Assembly (NCBI RefSeq): GCF_030848805.1
Contig: NC_092367.1
Span: 7,781,019-7,845,018 of the forward strand
Source of the DNA: Temnothorax longispinosus
Lineage: Eukaryota > Arthropoda > Insecta > Hymenoptera > Formicidae
DNA: 64,000 bases
Direction of reading: 5' to 3'
Made by a program: the position numbers and the translations under genes. The notes beneath the pieces are model-generated. The model did not search any database, was not told the DNA's origin, and saw nothing but the letters and a program-made list of their open reading frames with translations. This document shows positions 40,793-52,682 of this stretch, one piece after another (positions within the stretch are counted from its first letter, which is position 1; the number at the start of each line of letters is the position of its first letter).

Positions 40793-41677
40793 GTAAGTGT
40801 TCGCGGACAGTGCCGGGACACCTGGGGCGTGCCGGGCGAGGCGAGAGAGAGATCCACCGTCACCGTCGTCTCGGCGTCCTCCTCTCCGGCCGGAGTTTAT
40901 CCAGCGGGAGTCCGTCTCCCGGAGGGAGAGAGAGAGAAAGAGAGTGTTCCTCTCCGAGTTCCCCGACTTCGACGGGCTCCCTGTTTCTCGGAGCTGTCGC
41001 CTTTCAGCCGCGCCGTATATCGCGTCTTCCGGGGCCCCGAGACGGGAAAAGAGGAAAAGACATGAAATAATTCGCTCCCGAATCAAGCGAGGTATCGGAA
41101 CCGGTTTCGGAGCATTTTGGAGTCTCGGAGCCCCGAGGCTCGGATTCCGATGTCGTAGCTGCGCGAAAATGCGTCTTAATACACGCCAGGGAGCGACGAG
41201 CGCTCTTCTCGACGCCTCGGGCGGCCTCGCGCGAGTTTTCGTTCGCGAATCGGGCGAGAGCCGAGAAGCGTGAAAAGAAAGATATGAGAGAGAGGGAGGG
41301 AGAAAGTAAGAGAGAGCATAACAAAAGGAACTTCGGCTAGTCGCTTTACTCCGCTTCCCCGCGGATGCGCTTTCCTTATCTGCACCTTACTGCACCTTTT
41401 CCTTTTCCTTTTCTATTTCATTTCAAACGTCAAAAAGTGCAACACGCTGCAGCTGCGAGGACCTCCCCCTTTTTTCCTTTTAATCTCTTTTTTTTTATGT
41501 CCGATTGTGTATCCATTATCCACTTTATTTCAAGTGCGTGAAAGTGTAGATCGGCACAGACGTCCTCTTGCTCCGCGAGCGCACACCCGTCTCGTTCCGA
41601 GGTGCGGAAGGTGCAGGCGGCAGATTGAAGGATCTTCCGCTGGTTTCTGTCATTACGCGCGGCCGTCCGATCGATTT

Positions 41678-41681
<4 letters not shown>

Positions 41682-41716
<35 letters not shown>
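41682..41716. repeat. (TC)n microsatellite
   Basis: An uninterrupted run of about 17 CT dinucleotides upstream of RhoGDI, inside the inferred leader intron. Confidence 0.95.
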
Positions 41717-41719
<3 letters not shown>

Positions 41720-41993
41720 CTCTCACCTCCCTCGGAACTTTCTATAAATATTCTGCCGATATATACGTGATGTGAGATGTGATACGCGCGCGCTTTTCCG
41801 CCCCGCTCAGCCCCGCTGTTCCGTCGCGAGACGCGCCGCCGTTGCCCGCCGAATCCCCGGAGTTTCCAGACCGGATAGCAGATCTCCGTGTTCGCGCGAT
41901 AACACACGCGTCCCCTCACCCTTTCCTCCCACTGTCTCTCTTTCTTCGCAAGTCTTTTTACATATATATCTTTCCTGGTTTGAACGTGTAGCG

Positions 41994-43399
41994 ATGTCTG
42001 ACCCTACGGGTGATCATGTAGATGCGTTGGACGCCGAGGAGCCGGACGTGGAGTCCAGTTACAAGCCTCCGCCGGAGAAGTCCATCGAGCAGATCCTGGA
42101 GGCGGACAAGGAGGACGAGAGTCTGCGCAAGTATAAGGAGACGCTTCTCGGGGAAGCTAAGTCCGGCGGTATCGTAGTAGGTGGGCATTCACTTTCATAA
42201 ACTTAAAGTGTAAAATTTGTTTTCAATTATCGTCATTACTGGGTCCAATTTTCGAGTTTCGCGAAAATTTGACTCCACAATTTTTCTCTCAAATTTTATC
42301 CAAATGGATTGTAAATCCATAAGAATCCTCTATAATTTATATATGTACATATATCTGTACCTTAGAGGTAAAGAATTGTATCTCGATTATTGTAAATTTA
42401 GAGAAAACAGAATTTAAAGTTTATTATTTTTGTGAAAATTTCCAATACGACTTTTTCTAAACATTCTATCTTAGTAATAATGAACATAAGATCCTTTAGC
42501 ATTATACAATTTGAGCTCCTGATATATTGGAAAAAGTAAATTAACTCTCTCCATTTTGATAAAATTGAAGATACAATTCTTTATCTCTAAGGTACAGATA
42601 TATAGATTTATTTTTTATAATATTAAAGAAAATCTGTTTTCTCTTCCCACATTTATATGTCATTGAAAAATTATCATACGGCAATTCTATTCAAAATGTA
42701 GAAAAAAGATAATTGACTCTCTCTCTCTGCAATATACAGTAGGAGTGACATGACATTTTAAATAATTACACGATTCTCGTAGATGCTAACGATCCTAGAA
42801 AGGTAATAGTGAAGAAATTGGCGCTATGTGTCGCCGATCGGCCGGATATGGAGCTGGACTTGACCGGCGATTTATCACAGCTGAAGAAACAGACGTTTAT
42901 CATCAAGGAAGGCGTGAGCTATAGAATCAGGATCGACTTTATTGTGCAACGGGAGATCGTGCATGGATTAAAATACGTTCAAAAGACTTATCGCCTTGGC
43001 GTACCTGGTACGTACTCTTTACTTCTCGCTGTTCCGTATCTGACGAGTAAGGACGTCACTCGTGGTCAATTATAATAAATTCGATTTCTTGTGTGTTAAC
43101 GCTTCTAATGCAAATTAGGAGTTACGGGTAAATGGAATAGCCAATAGTTCGACCGTGTAGAGTATGATAGGGCTTTATATCTATGATTTTTTGTTGCAGT
43201 TGACAAAATGACGCATATGGTAGGCTCGTATCCTCCTAAAACAGAAATACAGTCCTACACCACTCCAGCTGAGGATGCACCAGCCGGCGTCGTCGCGCGG
43301 GGCTCTTACAGCGTCAGTTCTCTCTTCACAGACGACGACAAGCACGAGCACCTCAAGTGGGAGTGGGCGTTCGAGATCAAGAAGGATTGGAAAGACTAA
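41994..43399 (+). CDS. RhoGDI: Rho GDP-dissociation inhibitor
   Basis: Three coding exons (41994-42180, 42783-43007, 43200-43399) give 203 residues, the standard length. The flexible N-terminal arm (YKPPPEKSIEQILEADKEDE and SLRKYKETLLGE) inserts between the GTPase switches. The immunoglobulin-like domain follows: FIIKEGVSYRIRIDFIVQRE, IVHGLKYVQKTYRLGVPVDK, MVGSYPPKTEIQSYTTP, EDAPAGVVARGSYSVSSLFT and C-terminal HLKWEWAFEIKKDWKD. Known role: holds prenylated Rho/Rac/Cdc42 in the cytosol in the GDP form and shuttles them between membranes. Rac1 lies upstream on the same strand. The first intron carries an inverted repeat. Confidence 0.97.
42349..42603. repeat. Inverted repeat in RhoGDI intron 1
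   Basis: Arms at 42349-42383 (containing CTGTACCTTAGAGGTAAAGA) and 42569-42603 (containing TCTTTATCTCTAAGGTACAG) are reverse complements over about 35 bp with one mismatch, spaced by 185 bp. It may be a MITE remnant or could form a stem in the pre-mRNA. Confidence 0.7.
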
Positions 43400-46300
43400 A
43401 GGTTGTCCTCTACTCCATTTAGAACACATAAATCGGAGAGACGATAATTTACAATTCCTAGCCTTACTACACTTCGCGAGTAATGATTAAGGACGTAAAA
43501 TGCCAAAACACAGAGTTGGATGGATGATTTTTAATATCCTTCAGTTATGGTCGACACGCGTTGCCATAACAATTGCTTATACATATTTTACGTAATAAAG
43601 GAGAAAGAGAATATAATCGGTATTTATTAAGTTTTCTTCGTAATTGATTAGATATTCGATTATAGAAATAGTATTCGAGAATTACGAAGTACACACACAC
43701 ACACATACATATATATATACAACACACCATATTTTAATCACTAGTACAAGCAGACAGCAGTAGTAAAATGATTTAAGCGATACATGATGTGACAAACCGG
43801 TATTCCCGGACAAATTAGATGCGTAGCGAGTGAAATTTACAGAGCCAACGGCGTTGATTCATTATATATACTATATATAATTACTTATTAAAAGTAAAAA
43901 GTGCTCTAAAGTATTTAGATATTTGTACAACATGGTTTTCGGAGGGCAATCAGACTCTGCTCAAATATTTTGTACGTTTATCACATATTTGTCACTTTCT
44001 ACAGTGCGTAAAATTATATATGCTCTATTTACTATTTAAAAAAAAACTGGTGAGAGGGGTTACAAAGAAAAGCTATAACGCTTCTGTTCTTTACTTCTAC
44101 AGATATTGAGATATCTGTAAAAATGCAATAACTTTCGCGCTCTGAAAGATTTTACACAAACTGCGTATATCATAATGTATATTTTAATTACAGTAATTAC
44201 TCTCGCAAGCGAAATAGATTCTAACTAGATTTCTCGTGAAACAACGCACCTCTTCCAGTTTTCACGGAGATTCTTATCGGATAATGATGTAAATCATACA
44301 TGTGTGTCTCCCCGATTGAAAGTTCCGACAACCATGTTTCTTCGCGGAGAATATATCGTAGCGAATGTGTTAATCTCGCAATGCAATTAGAATTGTTGAG
44401 AAAACCCTAATCACCCCCAGAAACGCGCACGTCACATCGTCAGCTGATCCGTGTATAAAAAAAAACAAAAAAAAAAGTGTGTATAACGTACGGCCGTACA
44501 GTGTTAGAGTGTGTGGCGTTTTTTCGATAGTCACGTAACGGTCGATCGTATAGGCTAGGCATTGCCGTGCATTTGTATAATAATGAGCGACGACGTGAAA
44601 AGAAGAATATATAATTAGAATAGACGTTTTGTACCTTTGTTATACGAGCTTCACGAGAGAAACAAATAGATCGAGAATAGTTACCTCATTGGAGAAAGTG
44701 GGGCGCGAAGTATATTGATATACGCCTAGATAAAATCGAGCCGTCTCGCATTTTCTTTTCCCATTCAGATTTCAAGTCGTCATATTTTTCCATTTACGCG
44801 TGACCATAGTCGCGTTCCGATTGTGCCCTCACGATAGTGTCTTATATATCGTCAAACAGAAGTCACCCCCAGCTTTTCTTTTTTTTTTTAATGCATTCGT
44901 ACCTCGTAAATGAAGAGAGAAAGAAAAAGAAAGAGAGAGAGAGGAAGAAAGAAAGAGAGTAGTCTTGGAGATGCCTGGAATTAATTAAACTTGAGATTTG
45001 TGTGTACTTCATCGTGCTTTGTATACCATGTGTATTCATTTGTTATTATATGGCGCAATATACCTATTGTACGCGGCGAATGCGATGATTGTATAGCAAA
45101 ATATACAACTTATGTCAATACTCCCCCTCGCCTCTGTTTGCCTCACCGTCGATGTTCCGCTCGTAGTTTTACACGCGGCTTTTTTTTATCTTTAGATGTA
45201 GATTAACGTGCATTTTTCTTCTCTTGCCGAATCATACCGTTGAGAATTTTTGGAAAAATCGAACGATCGTCAAACCCGCGATACAAAAATTAAACGTGAT
45301 TTGTTCGAAACGAGACATGTATCTTCGTGTGAAAATATGATGTTTTATTTTTAGAAGGAGTTATACGCCGATCGATACTCGATGCGACGTCCTCGGGTCT
45401 TCTATAAATATCTCTCGGAGCAAATTGGGATTGTCGATATCGTACATATCGCGTTTTACATGGATTAGATTTACATCGTTCGTTGCATGCCACCTGTATT
45501 TTGCAATAAAATACTGAAGAATCGAGGACATGCTTGCGAAATCGGTTTGACGAAATATATTTAAAAAGAATAATAAGCTAAAGAGGAAACGTAATGTCTC
45601 CCTGTGTGTTTCATGGAAGCGAGACCAGACTCCGTGTGTTCTCGCCGCGAGGTATCTCGCTTTGTAATTAAATGTCTCGTTCGAGCATATTTGTATATGT
45701 TTATCTCGTAAACGTAGCCAGATACAGATCTCGTTCATTCGGATTCGCTTTCCCGAGATGTTTACACCCGCCTGAAATCGTACATGGATTCGCAATGGGT
45801 ATTCGTCGCCGCCGGCGATGTCTATTGCGACCGCGACAACTCGGCCACGGTCACGGCCACGGTCACGGTCTACTCTCCGTCGCTTCTCTCTCTCTCTCTC
45901 TCTCTCGTTCTCTCTCTCACTCGCGCGCGAGCGTGCATTCTCTCTGCCGGTCAGCGAACTCTCAAGCCAACGCGTTCTCGCACCCATCGGGCGATGCGTG
46001 CACGGCGTTTGCGCGCCGAAGAACGTCGTGAAACGACACGACGAACGGCGCGCAGCTGTGGAGGATCCGCGGAAAGTGAAAAATCAATCTGCACCCTCCC
46101 CTCTCTCTCTTTGTTTCTCTCTCATAACGAGTACGCCGTTTTTGCATGCCGTTCCGCGCATGCAAAAGATGTACGAGCGGCGGATGTTTGGAGGTGATCC
46201 TCTCGCTTTCCCGGATAGTCAGACAATGTCCTCGTTAGAGCTCACTCGCTACCTTCCGAAACGAATGACGAATTTGATATAATCTCAAGTTCATTTTAAT

Positions 46301-46830
46301 CAAGAATATCAAGATCTTGTTATTCATTAATTTAATTTAGTATTAATTTCTTATTTGTCTATTTATTTATCGCATCTGCGGCTCGAATTCTTTTCACGTC
46401 TTAATTCATGTAACGATATTTTATTCTGTCTTCTCCCTTTTCGCGCCGGCTCTTTCTAACAATATAATAATTTATATATTATACTGTTTTATTCTTGCGT
46501 AAGGAATCAGAGTGTGTTAATTAATGCGATTAGAGTTGGAATTTTAGCCCGATCTCATTTTTCAAGATTGTCTCGAAATGTTGCATGGTTTTCATCAATT
46601 GAACGAAATCTTAGGGCCCAAGGACCAGGCTCGGGACGATCTTGAACATAAGATAGGGCTACAATTAGTGCGAGTGCCGTTCGGGGATAGGAAGGAAAGG
46701 GAAGACATTAAACCTTTCTGGGATTTCGAGGGCAGCGGGAAAATCGAAGGACTCGCGCAGGGTGTGGCGTCCTGCGCGCATATTCGATCGGAGACCACCA
46801 TAACGTTAACGTAGCCATCGGCGTACGCTA
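43400..46830. other. RhoGDI 3' UTR and gene-poor spacer
   Basis: No recognisable exon. It holds a CA/TA microsatellite near 43690-43722, a purine (GA)n tract at about 44920-44960, and a GC-rich, CT-rich zone at 45800-46130 (GGCCACGGTCACGGCCACGG repeats followed by CTCTCTCT). The last looks promoter-like but leads to no visible gene. Confidence 0.5.
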
Positions 46831-47209
46831 CACTGTTAAATTCGTATAGTGTCAAATTATACTCACTTTGGGTCATTTTTTATCATTCCTACTCAATATG
46901 TCGTTAATTTAGCTAAACCAATAGAGTTGAAATATAATACTGTTTTGTGTTGAAATAATAAATTTCGACACATATTAAAATATTTAATTATAATGAAATT
47001 TTGTATATAACTGTAATTTTTTGCATATAATTAATATATCTATTTTTATTTTCTTATTTTTTAATTATTAATTTTTCTGTTTACTTAAAATATTTTAAAT
47101 TATCTTTATATTAATAATTTTTTATATAAATATCATATTACACGTAGTTTAATATGATAGTATTTAAATCAAGGTATTTAAATTTCATCTCCTTTAATAT
47201 TTAACAGTG
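46831..47209. mobile_element. TA-flanked MITE, family C (copy 1, longest)
   Basis: Ends CACTGTTAAATTCGTATAGT and ATATTTAACAGTG, flanked by TA on both sides (46829-46830 and 47210-47211), a Tc1/mariner-type target duplication. Internal landmarks shared with the other copies are GTCAAATTA, ACTCA(C)TTTGGGTCATTTTT and TTTAACTCAAGGTATT-like sequence. AT-rich and non-coding. Confidence 0.8.
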
Positions 47210-47211
47210 TA

Positions 47212-48115
47212 TCGTGTACGCGGTGAGATAAAGATTTATCATAACGAGCGTGACATGACCGTTATGATAACAATCAAGTAAATAGAAAATGTGCCAATAC
47301 ACTGTTGAGCCGGATCTTTCGTGCCTAATAATAGACACATCTGCGTGAATTTATCTATTGTATCTTTCGCTTAGCGAACGATGATGATTTATCGTAATAC
47401 GACGGGGATCGCGGGAGGCCCGCTAACGACAGCTGTTCCCCGAAAGCTAATGTCATTAGGTTTCAGCGTTATTGGCTTCTCGTCGCGTCCCGAATGTCGT
47501 CGACGCGATCGCGAACAATGTATGAACCGCGGCAAGATTCGTTTTCGTCAAAACGCCACACGTTGAGATAAGCGAATTCTAAAGAGAGCCTCGAACCGCC
47601 GAGCATAAAAGACGCTCTTTGTTACCACTCGGCGTCTCGCTGCTCTCGATTTAAAATTTTGTTGCACAAAACTGTGCACACGCGATTGTGCAATAAAACG
47701 TCGCATTCGGCCGGTCAGCGGGAATTCGGGCGTTGCGAGAGAGTCCGCCGCTGAACCGGCGGTATTGCCCGGCGTCTTTCGTAAATTGAGCGCGCGATTC
47801 TCGCGATTCTCTCCGATCGGATCGCAAGATAAGATTTCCGGGTAGTCGAGCGAGCCGCCGAAACGTCGACGAGGATGCACGTCGTCAGCGAGTTTCGGCG
47901 ACGACGACGCGGTTCCGAGAATCGCGCGCGCGCGCGTTTCGTGATGCACTCACGGTATGCCCGGTTATTATACGGAGCTGCGTTGTTCCACGGATCGTAA
48001 ACGCGTCGTAAAGAGAGATCGTAAAATCGACGATCGCGGAGGAGTTCAGTTAGCGAATTGATCTCTCTTTCTTGACGATAAACCTCGATAAACCTCGCGA
48101 ATTCGTGCCGTCTTC
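47212..48115. other. Spacer without recognised gene
   Basis: Mixed AT-rich and CpG-rich DNA at 47380-48000. A 133-codon open frame on the minus strand at 47548-47949 shows no recognisable similarity and has the composition of its GC-rich surroundings. Confidence 0.4.
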
Positions 48116-48226
48116 AATCCATCGATGAAGATTAACTTTAATCTCGGTTCAACTTACTTTTGTCTTTTTCTAATAAAAGTAAATTAAATCGAGATCAAAG
48201 TTAGTCCACATTGGCAGAAATGGACG
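48116..48226. mobile_element. Palindromic MITE, family P (copy 3)
   Basis: ATTAACTTTAATCTCGGTTC with CAACTTACTTTTGTCTTTTT on the left, returning as TAAATCGAGATCAAAGTTAG and CATTGGCAGAAATGGAC on the right. Lies 40 bp from copy 4. Confidence 0.75.
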
Positions 48227-48265
48227 TCAATTATAGAACGAGTTTCGTTTGTTTTGAATTTCGCC

Positions 48266-48371
48266 GCGTAGATTAACTTTAATCTCGGTTTAACTTACTT
48301 ATATTATTAGAAAAAGATAAAAAGTAAGTTTAAACCGAGATTAAAGTTAATCTGCATCGCTAGAAATGGGC
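48266..48371. mobile_element. Palindromic MITE, family P (copy 4)
   Basis: Left arm GATTAACTTTAATCTCGGTT with TAACTTACTT and right arm AAGTAAGTTTAAACCGAGAT with TAAAGTTAATC are almost perfect reverse complements. It is the best-preserved copy of the inner palindrome. Confidence 0.85.
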
Positions 48372-49364
48372 ATAATAAGTCAACGGAGAGACGTTCTCTT
48401 CTTATATACAGTTGTCGTATATATTTCAGGAATTTATAATTCATAGTTTTTAGCTTGCAGTTTATAAAAGATACTTCATGCTTCTCATAGTTCTGAATAT
48501 AATTTGGAAACGTTGAAGAGCACGGCAAAGGCCGCTGAGACGATCGTGAAATCGAGGAGCGGGGAAAAGAGCGCGAGCGGCGTATTGCGTATCGCGAACT
48601 TTAACGCGTTGTCGAACACAATTCTCCGCGGCGCGATAAAACGAGCGAGATGAGGAAGAGCAGGCGGAAGGATGTAAAAGGGTGGGAGGACGCTTTCGCT
48701 GAAAACGACGGCGCGTTTCCGGAAAGCGGAGCGATTCCGCGAGCGCGCGGAGGCTCTTGTTAGACACGCTCGAAAAAGCCCCCGACTCCCCGAGCCAGAT
48801 CAAATTAAGTCGCGGCTATCCGACTTAATTAAGGGAATAGGCCTTTTTAATTGGCAACTCGGCCCGAACGGCTCGAAGCTCGTATAACGGGACGCCCGTT
48901 CGCCGCGGGTTGATGCGCCGCGGCCGGACCCGGCGAGATTCGACGGGACTTAATGAGCGGTGAACCATTAACCGTTAACGAGAACCCTCTCCTAAAAAAA
49001 AGGGGGGAAGAGGGTTTCGCCTGCGTGTCCGAAAACTTTTCTGAAAATCGCGAAGTAGGGAAACTATCCGGAAACTATCGGTGACCTTCCGCAATGTGGA
49101 TTCAGTTAAAGTCGACAAACTTTTAATTGCAACGGCATCGAGATCAATTAATGAGCTCGGAATGCAGCGAATGAAAGATAGAGACGTCGCGCAAACATGT
49201 TCTCGCGTGTTTCTATGTGTCATAAGTTTGATATCAGAAAACGGTGGAGGAGAGAGAGAGAGATAGAGAGGAGAACGGTGGATCTCTTCGTCGTTGACGA
49301 TGCGACGATATCATTGTTTCGCGCGCTTTAATTGAAACGCGCTCATTAGGGGAGATCGCGTTAC
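48372..49364. other. Spacer, GC-rich, no gene recognised
   Basis: CpG-containing sequence and a short GA tract near 49248-49268. No supported exon. Confidence 0.4.
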
Positions 49365-49555
49365 CTACTGTTAAATATTAAAGGAGGGAACTTGAACCAA
49401 TACACCTTGAGTTAAATAACGTTTTACTTTTAACTACCATGTGGGTCGTATTTCAACTCCATTGTTTAAGTTTAAATTAACGACAATATTAGTAGTGGAA
49501 TAGTGTTAAAAATCACTCAAATTGAATATAATTTGGCCCTAGAAGTTTATCAGTG
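49365..49555. mobile_element. MITE family C (copy 2, diverged)
   Basis: ACTGTTAAATATTAAAGGAG at the left, ACCTTGAGTTAAATAACGTT, then AATCACTCAAATTGAATATA and an end reading TTTATCAGTG. Several changes from the family ends show it is older. Confidence 0.65.
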
Positions 49556-49954
49556 CCGAGTCAGGTCGGAAACCCGTTCATCAATTTGGATCTCCGCTCG
49601 CCGGAGATCCGCGCGCATCTCGTATCCGTCGGACCGGTTCCGGTTCCGGATACGATCCTGATCATGTATTATTATGAGATTTTTGGGAATGGTCGGCTGG
49701 GGTGAGACTGGTCATGTATTTTTTTTTTTTTTCTAACGCTCGTAAAAGACAGGGGCATCCCACGGCATACTCGACGTTAATCTCGCCCCCGGAGCTCGAA
49801 AATAACGCGGAGTCGCTATCGCTGTCGTATCGCTGGCCGACCGGCCGGCGCGGCGCGAGGACCTCGGACGAGGTTCACCGCCCCTACGAAAACCTAACCT
49901 AACCGCTGACAGTTCGATGCGCGTTCACCCTTGCGCGCTACCCCTCCCCTCTCT

Positions 49955-49992
49955 CTTTCTCGCGCTCTCTCTCTCTCTCTCTCTCTCTCTTT
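49955..49992. repeat. (CT)n microsatellite
   Basis: CTCTCTTTCTCGCGCTCTCT followed by about 12 uninterrupted CT units. Confidence 0.9.
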
Positions 49993-50379
49993 CGTTCAAC
50001 TCCATGCCGAGTCAGCTGCGAGCGATGGGCCTGGACCGGTTTCGACTTTCGACTCGCTCGCGTCCGTCGAACAAGTACCGCGCGCACTTGTCTAAAGGGA
50101 TGAGAGGAGCAAGGGGATGCCTGAATTCCCAGGTTGCTCATGACATCCAACGGCAGGTACCCGTGTTCCATCGCGCGTTATTAATCCCTGCCTCTCTTCA
50201 GATTCGCGACGCTTCGCGGAGTCGTCTCTGCAATTTTACCGAGAATATGAACCAAATGGAGAACGCTAATTGCAAGATGCGCGAAATGATACGCGCGGGA
50301 TCACGTCCGTTGATATTTTTTCCTCGACAAAAGCTCAAATGATCACGGTTCTTTTTATTCATTAAAAAAAGGGTGTTCT

Positions 50380-50955
50380 CAGCGTTCGAGGTCTTCCTCT
50401 CCGCGCGAGGGTGTCGTCGCCATCGCTAGAGAGCCGGAGCGGAGCACGGCCTCCCCACCCTCGCGCGCTCCCGCGTCGTCGCGACGGGGCGTCGGGGCCT
50501 GCCTGCCCGCTGCCTAGGAGCGGCGCGGCGGGCCTCAGCAGTCAGCTCAGCTTCGCTCAGTACACTCAGTAGCGTGACGAGCGTCGATCCGCGTGTGGTA
50601 CGAGCGTGTGGTATAAGCGTTGCGCGCACCTCTCGCGAGTGCCGGCTGGCTCCTCTTCGTTCGCTCTCGCGACGTCCGTCGTTCTCCCTCTTCCGCCTCC
50701 CTGCTCGCCCTCCTCGTCGTCGTCGCCGTCGCCGTCTTCGCCGTCTTTTCTCGTCTCTCTTCTCGCGCGACGAAACCGAGACGCGGCCGAGTCGAGTCGT
50801 AGTCGAGTACGTGCCGGGACCGAGACGTGTGTGTGCCGTCGATACGCTCGGAGGTGCCAAGCGGCAGGAGCGAACGCTCGAGGGAAGCAGAACTCCGCGG
50901 TCAAGGAGAGCGGAAGCGGACGGAAGAAACAGAGAGAGAGTGAGAGAAAAGGAGG
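50380..50955 (+). promoter_or_regulatory. GC-rich promoter with non-coding first exon of an unidentified gene
   Basis: A strongly CpG-rich block contains insect initiator-like TCAGT sequences (CGCTCAGTACACTCAGTAG near 50555). It runs through a pyrimidine-rich leader to GAGAGAAAAGGAG|GTAAGG, a strong splice donor at 50954/50955. No ATG-led frame in it looks coding. This pattern is usual for the untranslated first exon of a large gene. The coding exons were not found and may lie outside the window, in which case the venom-like island could sit in its intron or downstream. Confidence 0.45.
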
Positions 50956-52455
50956 TAAGGAGAAGCCGGCGGTTTCAGCTTCCTGCTCGTGCTTATCGGC
51001 GGAACGCGGCGAACCGACGACGTCGCGAATTCCGGCCCCCGGATAACGCGAGCGTCCCGGCCCCGGCTCCGTTCTTCCGAACGTATAGGATTTCCTCCAG
51101 GGGGAGGGGTGGAGGGATGAACGCCTGAAAACAATAACAACGCCCTGAACCGCCGGGGATCCGAGCGCAACGCTCGTCTTTTAAATGCCCTCGCGCGAGG
51201 AACGGGTTTTCCAGCCGCCCCCCCGGCCCCCCGCGACGCTCCTCTCCTTACCTCGGGCCGGTATTGCGTAGTAGGTGAAGGTTCAACACCCCTCTCGGCG
51301 ACAAAGGGCGCGCGACTCTCCTTCTCGAGAGTTTCTCGACGCGAACGACGCGACGTCGCGACGTAAACTCGAGCGTCGGGTCGCCAACACGAACGCCACG
51401 ACGTACGTTACCCTTCTTGTGTATCTTTTAGAACCTTCGAAAGGCTGTAACCGAAGTACAATGACCGAAGTCCTATACTTGTATCTTTATATTAATTCAA
51501 CTTCAATTGTTCTAACTTAATCGTTCTAACGTAAGTCTATTATCAGTTACTCCCGAAGGTTTTTCACGAAGAAAAAGTCGACCCCTAATAGATAAGAAGA
51601 TGCGCGAGAGACGCCTCGATCCCGCTCCGGCAAAAGTTAGGATTTAAATCAAGCGATTAGATTCGTCAGATGAAGGCAAAGTCTCGGAGGCCAAACGGGA
51701 GAACAAAGCTTCAACCTCGGGACTCATCCCAGTGGTCTTTTAATCAACCGCGATCCAGGGCACCCCTGTACTTCGTTTACGATCTAGGAAGAGTCGCCCG
51801 GTCGTCGGTCTTAACGCAAATGGCATCCCCCGGCGGCAGGAAGGCGGCGGACAACTCGATTTACCCGAATTCGGGCCGCGCGAGTGTTGAGCAGGCAGGA
51901 CGCCGCGACTCCCGGCAGCAAGACGAGAACGCGTTCGGGAACCCTGCGTAAATCCCGCGGGAGAGCTTGCGCAGCCCTCGAAGGGCTCGCGCCGCCGAGG
52001 GTCAGTTCCCATGGAGACCGTGAGCCGGAGAGCCCTTCGAGAGGCGGGCGGGCGTACGAGCACTTGGCCCGGCGCGAGCGGCGTGAAAATTGCCCTGTCG
52101 ACGCGGCGCCCGCGCCGCGGCCTTCGCTACTATTTTTACCGGCCTTCGCGTGCGACAGCGGGGGTTGCGAGGGAGGCTCGTTTTCGTGCGGAAGCGCCGG
52201 GTGGTGAGTCACCCGACGTTGTGCTTCGACTTCTCTTCGTTTTGCCTGCCTGCCTGCCCGCCTTGTCCGCCCGCCCGCTGGGTGGGGTCGGGCCCGGTCG
52301 AAACGTAAAGGGCGCCGCGCGATGTGACACATCGACGCTCCAAGGGAGAAGTAACCGGGAAGAAAAGGAAGACGGAGTCGATTCACTCCTCTTCTTATCT
52401 TGTTTCGCCCCCGCGCTTTCCGATCCCGTGAGAATCGATTTGTTCTATTCGGCTG
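50956..52455. other. GC-rich sequence, no gene recognised
   Basis: High CpG content gives long open frames on both strands (51811-52464 minus, 52011-52478 plus). They overlap each other and show no recognisable domain, so I did not call them. Confidence 0.4.
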
Positions 52456-52682
52456 CACTGTCAAATATTAAAAGATGAAATTTAAATACCTTGAGTTTAA
52501 TACCTTGAGTTAAATAACATTTTATTTTTTATTATCATGTATGTATACAATTTTTTATCTTACACAAAACATTATTATTTCAACGCCATTGGTTTAGTTA
52601 AAATTGAATAGAAGCAGTGGCCACTTATGTTGGAATGGTTAAATGGTTAAAAGTGACTCAAATTGAATATAATTTGACAGTG
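52456..52682. mobile_element. MITE family C (copy 3)
   Basis: Left end CACTGTCAAATATTAAAAG, right end AAATTGAATATAATTTGACAGTG. Contains a short internal duplication (ACCTTGAGTTTAATACCTTG) and the shared TATTTCAACGCCATTGGTTT block. The outer right 14 bp seen in copy 5 are missing. Confidence 0.75.

Noticed and set aside
40367..41324. Long Arg-rich open frames upstream of RhoGDI
   Set aside because: They cover the CpG-rich promoter and leader intron and do not join the RhoGDI frame through splice sites.
42390..42660. Second pair of complementary segments in RhoGDI intron 1 (GAGAAAACAGA / TCTGTTTTCTC)
   Set aside because: Order relative to the first inverted repeat does not form one palindrome, and the match is short and AT-rich.
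45361..45987. 208-codon minus-strand open frame rich in RERERE
   Set aside because: The charged repeat is the complement of a CT microsatellite; no domain and no conserved features.
47548..47949. 133-codon minus-strand open frame
   Set aside because: No recognisable domain, GC-driven, no splice or promoter context.
50426..52478. Several overlapping open frames on both strands
   Set aside because: GC-rich, few stops by composition; frames overlap on opposite strands and carry simple Arg/Ser/Pro runs.
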